This document shows, one piece after another, positions 41,601 to 50,976 of a stretch of 64,000 nt of DNA. The position numbers were made by a program, and so were the translations under genes. The stretch spans positions 1-64,000 of the forward strand of contig NZ_JASCXN010000025.1 in assembly GCF_030010625.1 (NCBI RefSeq). Reading direction: 5' to 3'. Numbering within the stretch: the first letter of the stretch is position 1; every line of letters begins with the position of its first letter. This stretch comes from Streptomyces sp. CC208A (lineage in GTDB: Bacteria; Actinomycetota; Actinomycetes; Streptomycetales; Streptomycetaceae). The notes below the pieces were generated by a model that made no database searches, was not told the origin of the DNA, and saw nothing but the letters and a program-made list of their open reading frames with translations.

Positions 41601-43095
41601 TGCGCGGGAAGCCCAGGTCCACGCCCGTCGGGGCGTCGGCCGGGTCCGGCCAGCGGGTGGTGACGACCTTGCCGCGGGTGTAGAAGTGCACGCCGTCGTT
41701 GCCGTAGATGTGGTGGTCGCCGAAGAGCGAGTCCTTCCAGCCGCCGAAGGAGTGGTAGCCCACCGGCACCGGGATCGGCACGTTCACGCCGACCATGCCG
41801 GCCTCGACCTCCAGCTGGAAGCGGCGGGCGGCGCCGCCGTCGCGGGTGAAGATCGCGGTGCCGTTGCCGAACGGCGAGGCGTTGATGAGGGCGAGGCCCT
41901 CCTCGTACGTCTCGGCGCGCAGCACGCAGAGCACCGGGCCGAAGATCTCGTCCTGGTACGCCTTGGCGGTGGTGGGGACGTGGTCGAGGAGGGAGAGGCC
42001 GATCCAGTGGCCGTTCTCGTGGCCCTCCACCGTGTAGCCGGTGCCGTCCAGGACGACCTGGCAGCCCTCGGCCGCAGCGCCGTGCACGTAGGAGGCGACC
42101 TTGTCGCGGTGGACGGCGGTGATGAGCGGGCCCATCTCGGAGGTCGGGTCGGTGCCGGGGCCGATCTTGATCTTCTCGGCGCGCTCGCGGATCTTCTCGA
42201 CCAGTTCGTCGCCGATGGAGCCGACCGCGACGACCGCGGAGATCGCCATGCAGCGCTCGCCGGCGGAGCCGTACGCGGCAGAGACGGCGGCGTCGGCGGC
42301 GGCGTCGAGGTCGGCGTCCGGGAGGACCAGCATGTGGTTCTTGGCGCCGCCGAGTGCCTGGACGCGCTTGCCGTTGGCGGAGGCCGTGGTGTGGATGTGG
42401 CGGGCGATGGGGGTGGAGCCCACGAAGGAGATCGCGGCGACGTCCGGGTGCTCCAGGAGGCGGTCGACGGCCACCTTGTCGCCGTGGACGACGTTGAAGA
42501 CGCCGTCCGGCAGGCCCGCCTCGGCGAGCAGCTCGGCGATCTTGAGGGAGGGCGAGGGATCCTTCTCGCTCGGCTTGAGGATGAAGGTGTTGCCGGTCGC
42601 GATGGCGATCGGGAACATCCACATCGGGACCATGGCCGGGAAGTTGAAGGGCGTGATGCCGGCGACGACGCCGACCGGCTGGCGGATGGCGGCCACGTCG
42701 ACCCGGTTCGAGACCTGGGTGGACAGCTCGCCCTTGAGCTGGGTGGTGATGCCACAGGCCAGGTCGACGATCTCCAGGCCGCGGGCGACCTCGCCGAGCG
42801 CGTCGGAGTGGACCTTGCCGTGTTCGGCGACGATCAGCTCGGCGATCGCGTCGCGGTTGGCGTCGAGCAGGGCGCGGAACTTGAAGAGGATCGTGGTGCG
42901 CTGGGCCAGCGAGGAGGTGCCCCAGGTGGCGAAGGCGTCCTTCGCGGCGGCGACGGCCGCGTCGACCTCCTCCACCGAGGCGAGGGCGACCTGAGTGGTG
43001 ACGGCACCGGTGGCCGGGTCGGTGACCGGGCCCCAGTTGCCCGACGTGCCCTCGACGGTCTTGCCACCGATCCAGTGGTGGACGCTCTTCGTCAT
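41593..43095 (-). CDS. mmsA: Methylmalonate-semialdehyde dehydrogenase (CoA-acylating)
   Basis: This 500-aa aldehyde dehydrogenase carries the MMSDH pattern. It has the NAD-binding PFNFPAMVPMWMFPIAIATG, FVGSTPIARHI, and catalytic Cys282 in GSAGERCMAIS. It converts malonate- or methylmalonate-semialdehyde to acetyl- or propionyl-CoA, the last step of myo-inositol and valine catabolism. It is the last gene of a run mmsA-iolD-iolB-iolC and ends at a terminator. The stop lies inside the 17-bp repeat. Confidence 0.93.
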   Translation of the reverse strand: MTKSVHHWIGGKTVEGTSGNWGPVTDPATGAVTTQVALASVEEVDAAVAAAKDAFATWGTSSLAQRTTILFKFRALLDANRDAIAELIVAEHGKVHSDALGEVARGLEIVDLACGITTQLKGELSTQVSNRVDVAAIRQPVGVVAGITPFNFPAMVPMWMFPIAIATGNTFILKPSEKDPSPSLKIAELLAEAGLPDGVFNVVHGDKVAVDRLLEHPDVAAISFVGSTPIARHIHTTASANGKRVQALGGAKNHMLVLPDADLDAAADAAVSAAYGSAGERCMAISAVVAVGSIGDELVEKIRERAEKIKIGPGTDPTSEMGPLITAVHRDKVASYVHGAAAEGCQVVLDGTGYTVEGHENGHWIGLSLLDHVPTTAKAYQDEIFGPVLCVLRAETYEEGLALINASPFGNGTAIFTRDGGAARRFQLEVEAGMVGVNVPIPVPVGYHSFGGWKDSLFGDHHIYGNDGVHFYTRGKVVTTRWPDPADAPTGVDLGFPRNH

Positions 43096-43129
43096 GACGG
43101 GTTACTCCTTACAGAGCCTTGCAGAGCCT

Positions 43130-44995
43130 TCAGAGATGGCGCCGCCGGGCGGTGGCGTGCCGGTCGTACTCCTCGCGGGCCTTGACCGCCGACGGGCGGG
43201 TCGAGGTCTCGGCCACGGGCACATCCCACCACGCCTGCGCCGGGGGCGCGCCCGACACACTGTCTGCCGTTTCGGTCTCGACGTAGACACATGTGGGATC
43301 CGTGGCGGCCCGGGCGTCCGCGAGGGCTTCCCGCAGGTCACGGACGGTACGGGGGCGCAGCACCCGCATCCCGAGGGAGGCCGCGTTGGCGCCGAGGTCG
43401 ACGGGGAGCGGGGGGCCGGTGAAGCTTCCGTCGCCGGCCCGGAAGCGGTAGTCGGTGCCGTACCGCTCGCCGCCCACCGCCTCGGAGAGGCCGCCGATGG
43501 AGGCGTACCCGTGGTTCTGGAGGATGACCAGCTTGAGCGGCAGCCGCTCCTGCACGGCGGTGACGATCTCGGTGGGATTCATCAGGTACGTCCCGTCCCC
43601 GACGAGCGCCCAGACGGGCCGGCCGGGGTCGGCGAGGAGGACGCCGACCGCCGCCGGGATCTCGTAGCCCATGCAGGAGTAGCCGTACTCGACGTGGTAC
43701 TGGTCGCGGGAACGGCTCCGCCACAGCTTGTGGAGGTCGCCGGGGAGCGAGCCGGCGGCGTTGATCAGGATGTCGGTGTGGTCGACCAGGGTGTCGAGTA
43801 CGCCGAGGACCTGGACCTGGGTGGGGCGGGCGGTCTCGTCGGGGGCGGCGTAGGCGGCGCCGACGCGGGCCTCCCAACGGAGCTTCTCCTCGGTGTACTC
43901 GCGGACGTAGGGGGCGGGGACGCGGTGCGGGCCGAGGCGCGCGTGGAGCTGTTCCAGGCCCTCGCGGGCGTCGGCGACCAGCGGGAGCGCCGCCATCTTG
44001 TGGGAGTCGAAGGCGGCGATGTTGAGGTTGACGAACCGCGTGTCGGGGTGGGCGAAGAGGGTCGAGGACGCGGTGGTGAAGTCGGTCCAGCGGGTGCCGA
44101 CGCCGATCACCAGGTCGGCGGTGCGGGCCAGGTGGTCGGCGGCGGCGGTACCAGTGTGGCCGATGCCGCCCAGGTCCTGGGGGTGGTCGTGCGGCAGGGC
44201 TCCCTTGCCGGCCTGGGTGGAGGCGACCGGGATGCCGGTCAGCGAGGCGAGGGAGGCGAGGGCCTCCTCGGCCCCGCTGTGCTTGACGCCCCCGCCGGCG
44301 ACGATCAGCGGGCGGGCGGCGCGGCCGATAGCCTCCGCCGCCGCGTCGAGCTCGTCCCTGTCCGGTGCCGGGCGGCGGATCCGCCAGACCCGTTCGGCGA
44401 AGAAACGCTCCGGCCAGTCGTACGCCTCCGCCTGGACGTCCTGCGGGAGGGCGAGGGTGACGGCGCCGGTGTCCACCGGGTCGGAGAGGACCCGCATCGC
44501 TTCGAGGGCGGCGGGGATCAGGGCCTCGGGGCGGCCGACGCGGTCGAAGTAGCGGGAGACGGGCCGCAGGCAGTCGTTGACGGAGACGTCACCCGCGTGG
44601 GGGAGCTGGAGCTGCTGGAGGACGGGGTCGGCGGGGCGGGTGGCGAAGGTGTCGCCGGGGAGCAGCAGCACCGGGAGGTGGTTGATGGTGGCGAGGGCGG
44701 CGCCGGTGACGAGGTTGGTGGCGCCGGGGCCGATGGAGGTGGTGACGGCGTGGGCGGAGAGCCGGCCGGTCCTGCGGGCGTGGCCGACGGCGGCGTGGAC
44801 CATGGCCTGTTCGTTGCGGCCCTGGTGGAAGGGCATGCCGTCCTCTTCGACCAGTGCCTGGCCGAGCCCGGCGACGTTGCCGTGGCCGAAGATGCCCCAG
44901 GTGGCGGCGACGAGCCGGTGCCGGACGCCGTCGCGTTCGGTGTACTGGGCGGCGAGGAAGCGGACCAGTGCCTGGGCGACGGTGCAGCGCTTCAC
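43130..44995 (-). CDS. iolD: 3D-(3,5/4)-trihydroxycyclohexane-1,2-dione hydrolase (IolD)
   Basis: This 621-aa protein is a thiamine-diphosphate enzyme of the IolD type, which opens the ring of the inositol-derived dione. The N-terminal catalytic region reads ATWGIFGHGNVAGLGQAL, a central domain follows, and the ThDP-binding motif is VGDGTYLMNPTEIVTA. The GTG at 44995 overlaps the iolB stop by GTGA and is preferred over the ORF start at 45037. Confidence 0.92.
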   Translation of the reverse strand: MKRCTVAQALVRFLAAQYTERDGVRHRLVAATWGIFGHGNVAGLGQALVEEDGMPFHQGRNEQAMVHAAVGHARRTGRLSAHAVTTSIGPGATNLVTGAALATINHLPVLLLPGDTFATRPADPVLQQLQLPHAGDVSVNDCLRPVSRYFDRVGRPEALIPAALEAMRVLSDPVDTGAVTLALPQDVQAEAYDWPERFFAERVWRIRRPAPDRDELDAAAEAIGRAARPLIVAGGGVKHSGAEEALASLASLTGIPVASTQAGKGALPHDHPQDLGGIGHTGTAAADHLARTADLVIGVGTRWTDFTTASSTLFAHPDTRFVNLNIAAFDSHKMAALPLVADAREGLEQLHARLGPHRVPAPYVREYTEEKLRWEARVGAAYAAPDETARPTQVQVLGVLDTLVDHTDILINAAGSLPGDLHKLWRSRSRDQYHVEYGYSCMGYEIPAAVGVLLADPGRPVWALVGDGTYLMNPTEIVTAVQERLPLKLVILQNHGYASIGGLSEAVGGERYGTDYRFRAGDGSFTGPPLPVDLGANAASLGMRVLRPRTVRDLREALADARAATDPTCVYVETETADSVSGAPPAQAWWDVPVAETSTRPSAVKAREEYDRHATARRRHL

Positions 44996-45825
44996 TTGTA
45001 TCCCTCCGTGTGGTCGGGGTGGAAGCTGATCCGCCACTCCCGTTCGGGGCCGGGGCCCGCCATGACGTTGAGGTAGTAGAGGTCGTGGCCGGGCTGGGCG
45101 ATCGAGGGGCCGTGCCAGCCGTCGGGTACGAGGACGGCGTCGCCGTGCCGGACCTCGGCGAGGAGGTCGGCGCCGCCGGGCCGCGAGGGCGAGATCCGCT
45201 GGTAGGCGTAGCCGCGCGGGTTCTGGATCTCGTAGTAGTAGATCTCCTCCAGGACGGATTCGGTGCCGGGGCGGTGCTCGTCGTGCTTGTGCGGCGGGTA
45301 GGAGGACCAGTGGCCGCCGGGGGTGATCACCTCGACGGCGATCAGCCGGTCGCAGGGGAAGGCGTCGGCGGAGGCGAAGTTCCGTACGAGGCGGGCGCGG
45401 TCGCCGCTGCCGCGGTGCTCGACGGGGACCTCCGGCGCGGGGCCGTAGCGGGCGGGGAGTCGTCGCTCGCAGTTCGCTCCTGCCAAAGCGAAGCGGCCTC
45501 CCGCGCCGGAGGAGATCTGGGCGTGGGCGTCGCGCGGTACGTAGACGAAGTCGGTCACGGAGGAGAACGCGCTTGTGCGGCCCCCGAGTTCGAAGAGCTC
45601 CCCGTCCACGCGCACGCTACAGGCCCCGGCGAGGGGAAGCACCACCCATTCGGCATCCGCGCTGTCGAAGCTGTGCTCCGCGCCAGGCGGCAGGTCGAGG
45701 ACGCGGAGCGCGGAGCGGCTCCATCCGGCGGTGCCGGGGTCGATGTCCAGGGTGTACGGGCCCCGGGCGGCGGTCCCGGCGGGGAGGTGGAGGCGGGAGG
45801 CGGGGGGAGGCACGGGGGTGGTCAC
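44992..45825 (-). CDS. iolB: 5-deoxy-glucuronate isomerase
   Basis: This 277-aa protein has the IolB double-cupin pattern (VVLPLAGACSVRVDGELFEL; FVYVPRDAHAQI; PPHKHDEHRPG; LEEIYYYEIQNPRGYAYQRI; LVPDGWHGPSIAQPGHDLYY). It isomerises 5-deoxy-glucuronate in inositol breakdown. The GTG at 45825 overlaps the iolC stop by GTGA, so iolC-iolB-iolD form one translationally coupled series. Confidence 0.93.
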   Translation of the reverse strand: MTTPVPPPASRLHLPAGTAARGPYTLDIDPGTAGWSRSALRVLDLPPGAEHSFDSADAEWVVLPLAGACSVRVDGELFELGGRTSAFSSVTDFVYVPRDAHAQISSGAGGRFALAGANCERRLPARYGPAPEVPVEHRGSGDRARLVRNFASADAFPCDRLIAVEVITPGGHWSSYPPHKHDEHRPGTESVLEEIYYYEIQNPRGYAYQRISPSRPGGADLLAEVRHGDAVLVPDGWHGPSIAQPGHDLYYLNVMAGPGPEREWRISFHPDHTEGYK

Positions 45826-46862
45826 GTGCGGGGGTCCTTCGGCGGGAGGGTGCCGGAACCGGTGGCGAGGGCCCGGTCGATCTCGGCCGGGTCCGGCATG
45901 GCGGGGGCGCAGCCGAGGCGGCCGGCGACGATGGATCCGGCGGCGTTCGCGCGGCGCAGGACGTCCTCCAGCGGGAGGCCGGCGAGGAGGCCGTGGACGA
46001 GGGCGCCGCCGAAGGCGTCCCCGGCGCCGAGGCCGTTGACGACGTCGACCGGCAGCGGCGGGACGGCGGCGCGGCGCCCGTCGGCGGCGAGGGCGAGGAC
46101 GCCCTCGGGCCCGCGTTTGACGACGGCGAGCGGGACGGCGGCGGGATCTCCTGGGTTGTCGGGGTCGCCGGGGGTCTCGGTGGCGAGGAGGTCGAGGAGG
46201 GCGCGGGCAGCGGCCTCGGGGTCGCGTTCGCCGGTGGCGACCTCGCACTCCTCGGCGTTGCCGACGGCGACGGTGGCGTGCCGCAGGGCCTCGGTGTAGT
46301 GGGGGCGTGCGGTGGCGGGGTCGGGCCAGAAGGCGGGGCGCCAGTCCAGGTCGAGGACGGTGTGGGGGCGGCCGGCGCGGGCCCGGAGGGCGGTGAGGGT
46401 GGAGGTGCGGCTGGGTTCCTCGCTGAGGCCGGTGCCGGTGGTCCACAGGACGCGGGCGGCGCGGACCGCGTCGAGGTCCAGTTCGTGCGGGTGGATCTCC
46501 AGGTCGGGGGCCTTGGGGCGGCGGTAGAAGGTGAGGGGGAAGTCGTCGGGCGGGAAGAGGGCGCAGAAGGTGACGGGGGTGGGGAGGTCGGGGACCTCGG
46601 TGACCCAGCGGGCGTCGACCTCGAACTCCTTCAGCTCGCGGCGGAGGTACGCGCCGAAGGGGTCGGCGCCGGTGCGGCTGACGAGGGCGGTGCGGCGGCC
46701 GAGGCGGGCGGCGGCGACGGCCACGTTGGCCGGGGAGCCGCCGAGGAAGCGCCGGAAGGTCTCGACCCGGTCGAGTCCGACCCCGCTCTGGAGGGGGTAG
46801 AGGTCGACGCCGAGCCGCCCCATGGTGATCAGGTCGTACGGCTCCGACTCCACCCGTGCCAC
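45822..46862 (-). CDS. iolC: 5-dehydro-2-deoxygluconokinase (PfkB family)
   Basis: This 346-aa PfkB-family kinase has FRRFLGGSPANVAVAAARLG at the N-terminal signature and VDVVNGLGAGDAFGGALVHG at the catalytic C-terminal signature, with the base Asp in GAGDAF. It phosphorylates 5-dehydro-2-deoxygluconate. It is the first gene of the minus-strand iol operon. The start is ambiguous between GTG at 46862 and GTG at 46853, the latter being better spaced from GAGAGGTGG. Confidence 0.9.
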   Translation of the reverse strand: MARVESEPYDLITMGRLGVDLYPLQSGVGLDRVETFRRFLGGSPANVAVAAARLGRRTALVSRTGADPFGAYLRRELKEFEVDARWVTEVPDLPTPVTFCALFPPDDFPLTFYRRPKAPDLEIHPHELDLDAVRAARVLWTTGTGLSEEPSRTSTLTALRARAGRPHTVLDLDWRPAFWPDPATARPHYTEALRHATVAVGNAEECEVATGERDPEAAARALLDLLATETPGDPDNPGDPAAVPLAVVKRGPEGVLALAADGRRAAVPPLPVDVVNGLGAGDAFGGALVHGLLAGLPLEDVLRRANAAGSIVAGRLGCAPAMPDPAEIDRALATGSGTLPPKDPRT

Positions 46863-46921
46863 CTCTCGACTCCGGCGCCCGTTCCCAGGTCTAGCCGTCC
46901 GCCGGGAGGCGTGTCAACGAC

Positions 46922-46933
46922 ATGTCCGGACAT
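46922..46933. promoter_or_regulatory. 12-bp perfect palindrome in the iolC-iolE divergent promoter
   Basis: ATGTCCGGACAT is a perfect palindrome about 60 bp upstream of iolC and 135 bp upstream of the iolE-like gene. ACCGGAC direct repeats lie next to it. It suits a GntR-type inositol regulator, but none is encoded in the window. Confidence 0.5.
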
Positions 46934-47067
46934 TCGGACGAGTACCGGACGGGGGCTGGACGAGGACCGGACAGGGACGCGGCGAGGAGCTGACGGGGGC
47001 GGGAACGGGCGGTGCGGGGCCGGTGGGCGTCTTGACGCTGCTCCGGGGCGCGGTCAAGGTGGCTGGC

Positions 47068-47982
47068 ATGACGAAGCCGCCGTCGCCGTCGCCCGCCCGC
47101 ATCCGGATCGGTTCCGCCCCGGACTCCTGGGGGGTGTGGTTCCCGGACGATCCCCGGCAGGTGCCATGGCAGCGGTTCCTCGACGAGGTGGCGGGGGCCG
47201 GCTACGAGTGGATCGAGCTCGGCCCGTACGGCTATCTGCCCACCGATCCGGCGCTGCTCGCCGAGGAGACCGCCCGGCGCGGCCTTCGGGTGTCGGCGGG
47301 CACGGTCTTCACCGGCCTGCACCACGGGCCCGCCGTGTGGGAGCGGACCTGGGCGCACGTCGCGGAGAACGCGGCCCTGGCCGAGGCGATGGGCGCCCGC
47401 CACCTGGTGGTGATCCCCTCCTTCTGGCGGGACGACAGGACCGGCGAGGTGCTGGAGGACCGGGTGCTGTCGCCGGAGCAGTGGCGGCACCTGACGACGC
47501 TGACCGAGCGCCTCGGGCGGGAGGTGCGGGAGCGGTACGGGCTGCGGATCGTGGTCCATCCGCACGCCGACACCCACATCGACGACGAGGAGAGCGTCAC
47601 CCGTTTCCTTGACGCCACCGATCCGGAGGCGGTGGCGCTCTGCCTGGACACCGGGCACTACGCGTACGCGGGCGGGGACAGCGTCAAGCTGATCGAGACC
47701 TACGGGGAACGCATCGGCTACCTCCATCTGAAGCAGGTGGATCCCGCGGTGCTCGCGGTGGTGCGGGCCGAGGGCCTGCCGTTCGGTCCCGCGGTGGCGC
47801 GGGGCGTGATGTGCGAGCCTCCGGCCGGGGTGCCGGCCCTGGAGCCGGTCCTCGCGGCCGCGGCGGCACTGGACGCGGAGCTCTTCGCGATCGTGGAGCA
47901 GGACATGTACCCGTGCGAGCCGGACGCCCCCTATCCGATCGCCCTGCGCACCCGCGGCTACCTCCGTTCCTGCGGCCTGTAG
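47068..47982 (+). CDS. iolE: Inosose dehydratase-like TIM-barrel protein (IolE family)
   Basis: This 304-aa protein is a sugar-phosphate-isomerase/epimerase-type TIM barrel: IGSAPDSWGVWFPDDPRQV, EWIELGPYGYLPTD, the metal-binding VVHPHADTHIDDEE, LCLDTGHYAYAGGD and the final Glu in FAIVEQDMYP. Its start and length match myo-inosose-2 dehydratases, and it is divergent from the iolC operon across a shared palindrome. AAGGTGG lies six bases before the ATG. The general isomerase name would be safer if the context were ignored. Confidence 0.8.
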   Translation: MTKPPSPSPARIRIGSAPDSWGVWFPDDPRQVPWQRFLDEVAGAGYEWIELGPYGYLPTDPALLAEETARRGLRVSAGTVFTGLHHGPAVWERTWAHVAENAALAEAMGARHLVVIPSFWRDDRTGEVLEDRVLSPEQWRHLTTLTERLGREVRERYGLRIVVHPHADTHIDDEESVTRFLDATDPEAVALCLDTGHYAYAGGDSVKLIETYGERIGYLHLKQVDPAVLAVVRAEGLPFGPAVARGVMCEPPAGVPALEPVLAAAAALDAELFAIVEQDMYPCEPDAPYPIALRTRGYLRSCGL

Positions 47983-48243
47983 CGGGGCGGAGGGCCCGGC
48001 GCACGCGGGCGCGCCGTTGTGACCGTTCGTCACTTCTGTCACGCCCTTCGCGCTCCTGTCACACATGTCGCGGTTACGCGGGCTCCGCGTCACAGGAGTT
48101 CGACAGCCGCTCCCCGGCCGTCGGGACGGGCCGTTCTCCGGGCACAGGCTCAGTGATCACCGACGCCACCGCCCGCAGCGCCCCCGAACGGCATCCCCAG
48201 CCACCGCTGCGTGGCACGGGGCGTGAGGGAGGTACAGGCAACG

Positions 48244-48441
48244 ATGACGGACAGAACCCTCTGGTCGTACAAGGACATCGCGGCGCACATCCGGGTGCAG
48301 CCGGACACGGTCCGCTCCTACCGGAAGCACGGGCTTCTCCCGCCGCCCGACCACGTCGAGTCGGGCAAGCCCTTCTGGTACGCGGAGACCATCCGCGCCT
48401 GGGTCGCGAGCCGTCCCGGCAACCGGGCCCGCCGCGACTGA
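48244..48441 (+). CDS. Small MerR/AlpA-like helix-turn-helix protein
   Basis: This 65-aa protein is a single winged-helix DNA-binding domain of the MerR/AlpA (excisionase) type: LWSYKDIAAHIRVQPDTVRS, YRKHGLLPPPDHVESGKPFW and ETIRAWVASRPG. Such stand-alone domains regulate transcription or act as phage-derived excision factors. Three GTCAC motifs (around 48029-48062) upstream may be regulatory. GGAGG precedes the ATG. Confidence 0.8.
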   Translation: MTDRTLWSYKDIAAHIRVQPDTVRSYRKHGLLPPPDHVESGKPFWYAETIRAWVASRPGNRARRD

Positions 48442-48507
48442 TCCGTCCGTCCCGCCCGTGCGGTGGCGTCCTCCGGTGGAGTTCCGGGGGCGGCGCCGCG
48501 GCGCGTC

Positions 48508-50811
48508 TCAGCCCCGGGTGCCGACGGGCTCGCGTATCTCCTCCGCGCCTCCGGACGCGGACGCGGAGACTGGGCCGGGGGCGGCGGGCGGTTCGGACTC
48601 GCTGATGCCGAAGCGGTCGTGGAAGCGGCGCAGCGGCGCCGGGGCCCACCAGGTGAGGCGGCCGGTCAGTTTCATGACCGCGGGGACGAGGAGGCTGCGG
48701 ACCACCATGGCGTCCATGAGGACGGCGAGGGCGACGCCGAGGCCGAGCATCTTGGTGTTGGTGACCCGGGAGGTGCCGATGGCGACCATGACGACGGCGA
48801 GGATGACCGCGGCGGCGGTGATGAGTCCGCCGGTGCGGGCGAGCCCGAAGCGGACGGCGCCCTCGTGGTCGCCGGTGGTGTCGTACTCCTCCTTGATCCG
48901 GGAGAGCAGGAAGACGCCGTAGTCCATGGAGAGGCCGAAGGCCACGCAGAACATGAGGACCGGCAGGGTGGTCTCGATGTCGCCGGTGGCGGTGAAGCCG
49001 AGGAGGCCGGAGAGGTGTCCGTCCTGGAAGACCCAGACGACGGCGCCGAACATGGCGGTGAGGCTGAGGGCGTTGAGGACGACGGCCTGGAGGGGGATGA
49101 GGACGCTGCCGGTGAGCAGGAAGACCAGCAGCAGGGTGACGAGGACGATGATGCCCACGGCCCAGGGCAGCCGCTCGGCGATGGCGTCCTTGGAGTCGAC
49201 GAGGACGGCGGCCTGGCCGGTGACGGAGGTGGTGAACGGGGCGTCGGCTGCGCGCAGTTCGCCGACCACGTCCTGGGCTCCGCTGCCGACGGCGAGTCCT
49301 TCGGGGACGACGCTGTAGTAGGCGTGGGCGTCCGCGCCGGTGCCGGAGACGACGGGTCCTTCGACCCGGGCGACGCCGTCGAGGGCGGCGATCCGCTCCC
49401 GGTAGGCGCCGTACTCGGCGGGGGTGGCGGGGCCCTGGGCGAGGACGGTGAGGCTGCCGCCGGGGTCGCCGGGGAAGTCGGAGCGCAGCTCCTCCTGGAC
49501 GATCCGGGAGGTGGCGGTGGCGGGCAGCTGCCGGTCGTCGGCGGTGCCGAAGGTGACGCCGAGGAAGGGCAGTCCGAGCAGGACGAGTCCGGCGGTGGTG
49601 AGGACGGCGAAGACCGGCGCCCGGCGCATCACGAGCCCGGCCGCCCGCGCCCAGCCGGCGCCGGTGGCGTCCTTCTCCGGGGTGCGGGTCCGGCGGAGGA
49701 GGCGGCGGAGGTCGAGGGCGTCGACCCGGTGACCGAGGAGCACGAGGGCGGCCGGCAGCAGGGTGAGGGCGGCGGCCGCGGCGAGCAGGACGACGGCGAT
49801 GCCCGCGTAGGCGAAGGACCGCAGGAAGTACTGCGGGAAGACGAGCATGGCGGCGAGCGAGACGGCGACGGTGAGGGCGGAGAAGAGCACGGTCCGTCCG
49901 GCGGTGCGCAGGGTGGTGCGGACGGCGGCGCCCGGTTCGGCTCCGGCGGCCAGTTCCTCACGGTAGCGGCGTACGACGAAGAGCGCGTAGTCGATGGCGA
50001 GGCCGAGGCCGAGCGCGGTGGTGAGGTTCTGCGCGAAGACGGAGACGTCGGTGAACTCGGTGATGCCGCGCAGCACCGCGTTGGTGCCGAGGATGGCGAC
50101 GATGCCGATGCCGAGCGGCAGGAGGGCGGCGACGGCGCTGCCGAAGACCATGACGAGCAGGACCAGGGTGACGGGCAGGGCGATCAGTTCGGCCCGCAGC
50201 AGGTCCTCCTGGATGAGGGCCTCCATCTCGTGCCGGACGGCGAGGCCGCCGCCGAGGGTGACCTCGACGGGGCCGTGCACGCTTTGGTACTCCGGTGCGA
50301 TCCGGTCGAGGATCTCGCCGGCCGCCTTCTCCTCGCCGGCGATCCGGGCGGCGACGACGGCCTTGGTGCCGTCCTCGGAGCGGAGGGCGGGCGAGCCGGT
50401 GGTCCAGTAGGAACCGACGCCCTCGACGCCGGGCTCGGCGGTGAGCCGCTCGGTGAGCCGGCGGGCCTCCGCGGCCACGGCGGGGTCGTCGACGCCGGCC
50501 TTCCCCGCGTCGACGAGGAGCAGCAGGTTGGGCTGGGAGCCGGGGAACTCCCGCTCCAGCGCCTTCGTGGCGTAGGTGGACTCGGCGGCCGGGTCCTCCC
50601 AGCCGCCGCTGCCCATCCGGTCGGCGACGCCGCCGCCGGCGAGGACCGCGAGGGCGGTGAGGACGAGGGCGACGAGGAGGGTGAGCCGGGGCCGGGCGGT
50701 CACGAACCGCGTCCATCCCCTGCCTCCGCCCGGGCCCCCGCCCGGACTCGCACCAAGGCCCCCACCCGGGCTTTCGCCCCGCGCGGAGGTCGCTTCCTTG
50801 ACTTCGGACAT
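48508..50811 (-). CDS. MMPL-family (RND-type) membrane transporter
   Basis: This 767-aa protein has 12 predicted membrane helices in the MMPL arrangement, a membrane segment after the start, a large extracytoplasmic loop (about 60-200), the central family segment GLGLAIDYALFVVRRYREEL and its second-half counterpart VAFGLSMDYGVFLLSRIKEEYD with the conserved Asp-Tyr pair. MmpL proteins move lipids or drugs. A divergent TetR with twin operators indicates inducible efflux. Confidence 0.92.
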   Translation of the reverse strand: MSEVKEATSARGESPGGGLGASPGGGPGGGRGWTRFVTARPRLTLLVALVLTALAVLAGGGVADRMGSGGWEDPAAESTYATKALEREFPGSQPNLLLLVDAGKAGVDDPAVAAEARRLTERLTAEPGVEGVGSYWTTGSPALRSEDGTKAVVAARIAGEEKAAGEILDRIAPEYQSVHGPVEVTLGGGLAVRHEMEALIQEDLLRAELIALPVTLVLLVMVFGSAVAALLPLGIGIVAILGTNAVLRGITEFTDVSVFAQNLTTALGLGLAIDYALFVVRRYREELAAGAEPGAAVRTTLRTAGRTVLFSALTVAVSLAAMLVFPQYFLRSFAYAGIAVVLLAAAAALTLLPAALVLLGHRVDALDLRRLLRRTRTPEKDATGAGWARAAGLVMRRAPVFAVLTTAGLVLLGLPFLGVTFGTADDRQLPATATSRIVQEELRSDFPGDPGGSLTVLAQGPATPAEYGAYRERIAALDGVARVEGPVVSGTGADAHAYYSVVPEGLAVGSGAQDVVGELRAADAPFTTSVTGQAAVLVDSKDAIAERLPWAVGIIVLVTLLLVFLLTGSVLIPLQAVVLNALSLTAMFGAVVWVFQDGHLSGLLGFTATGDIETTLPVLMFCVAFGLSMDYGVFLLSRIKEEYDTTGDHEGAVRFGLARTGGLITAAAVILAVVMVAIGTSRVTNTKMLGLGVALAVLMDAMVVRSLLVPAVMKLTGRLTWWAPAPLRRFHDRFGISESEPPAAPGPVSASASGGAEEIREPVGTRG

Positions 50812-50895
50812 GACGCGGTGTCCCCTTCAGCGTGGCCCCCGCTCTCGCTTCCCGGCAGGTCGCGGGGGCCGCCCATTGCCATAGACTGGCAAACA

Positions 50896-50939
50896 CGAGT
50901 GATCGCTCGCGTTCCTCAAGAATGCGAGTGACCTCTCGC
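50896..50939. promoter_or_regulatory. Twin operators between mmpL and tetR
   Basis: CGAGTGATCGCTCGC (50896-50910) and CGAGTGACCTCTCGC (50925-50939) match at 13 of 15 bases and are 29 bp apart. The second sits in AATGCGAG-N6-CTCGCATT, an inverted repeat. They lie between the divergent mmpL and tetR starts. Confidence 0.65.
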
Positions 50940-50976
50940 ATTTGTCAACGCGTATCCGAGGAGGCTGGGGACAGAC

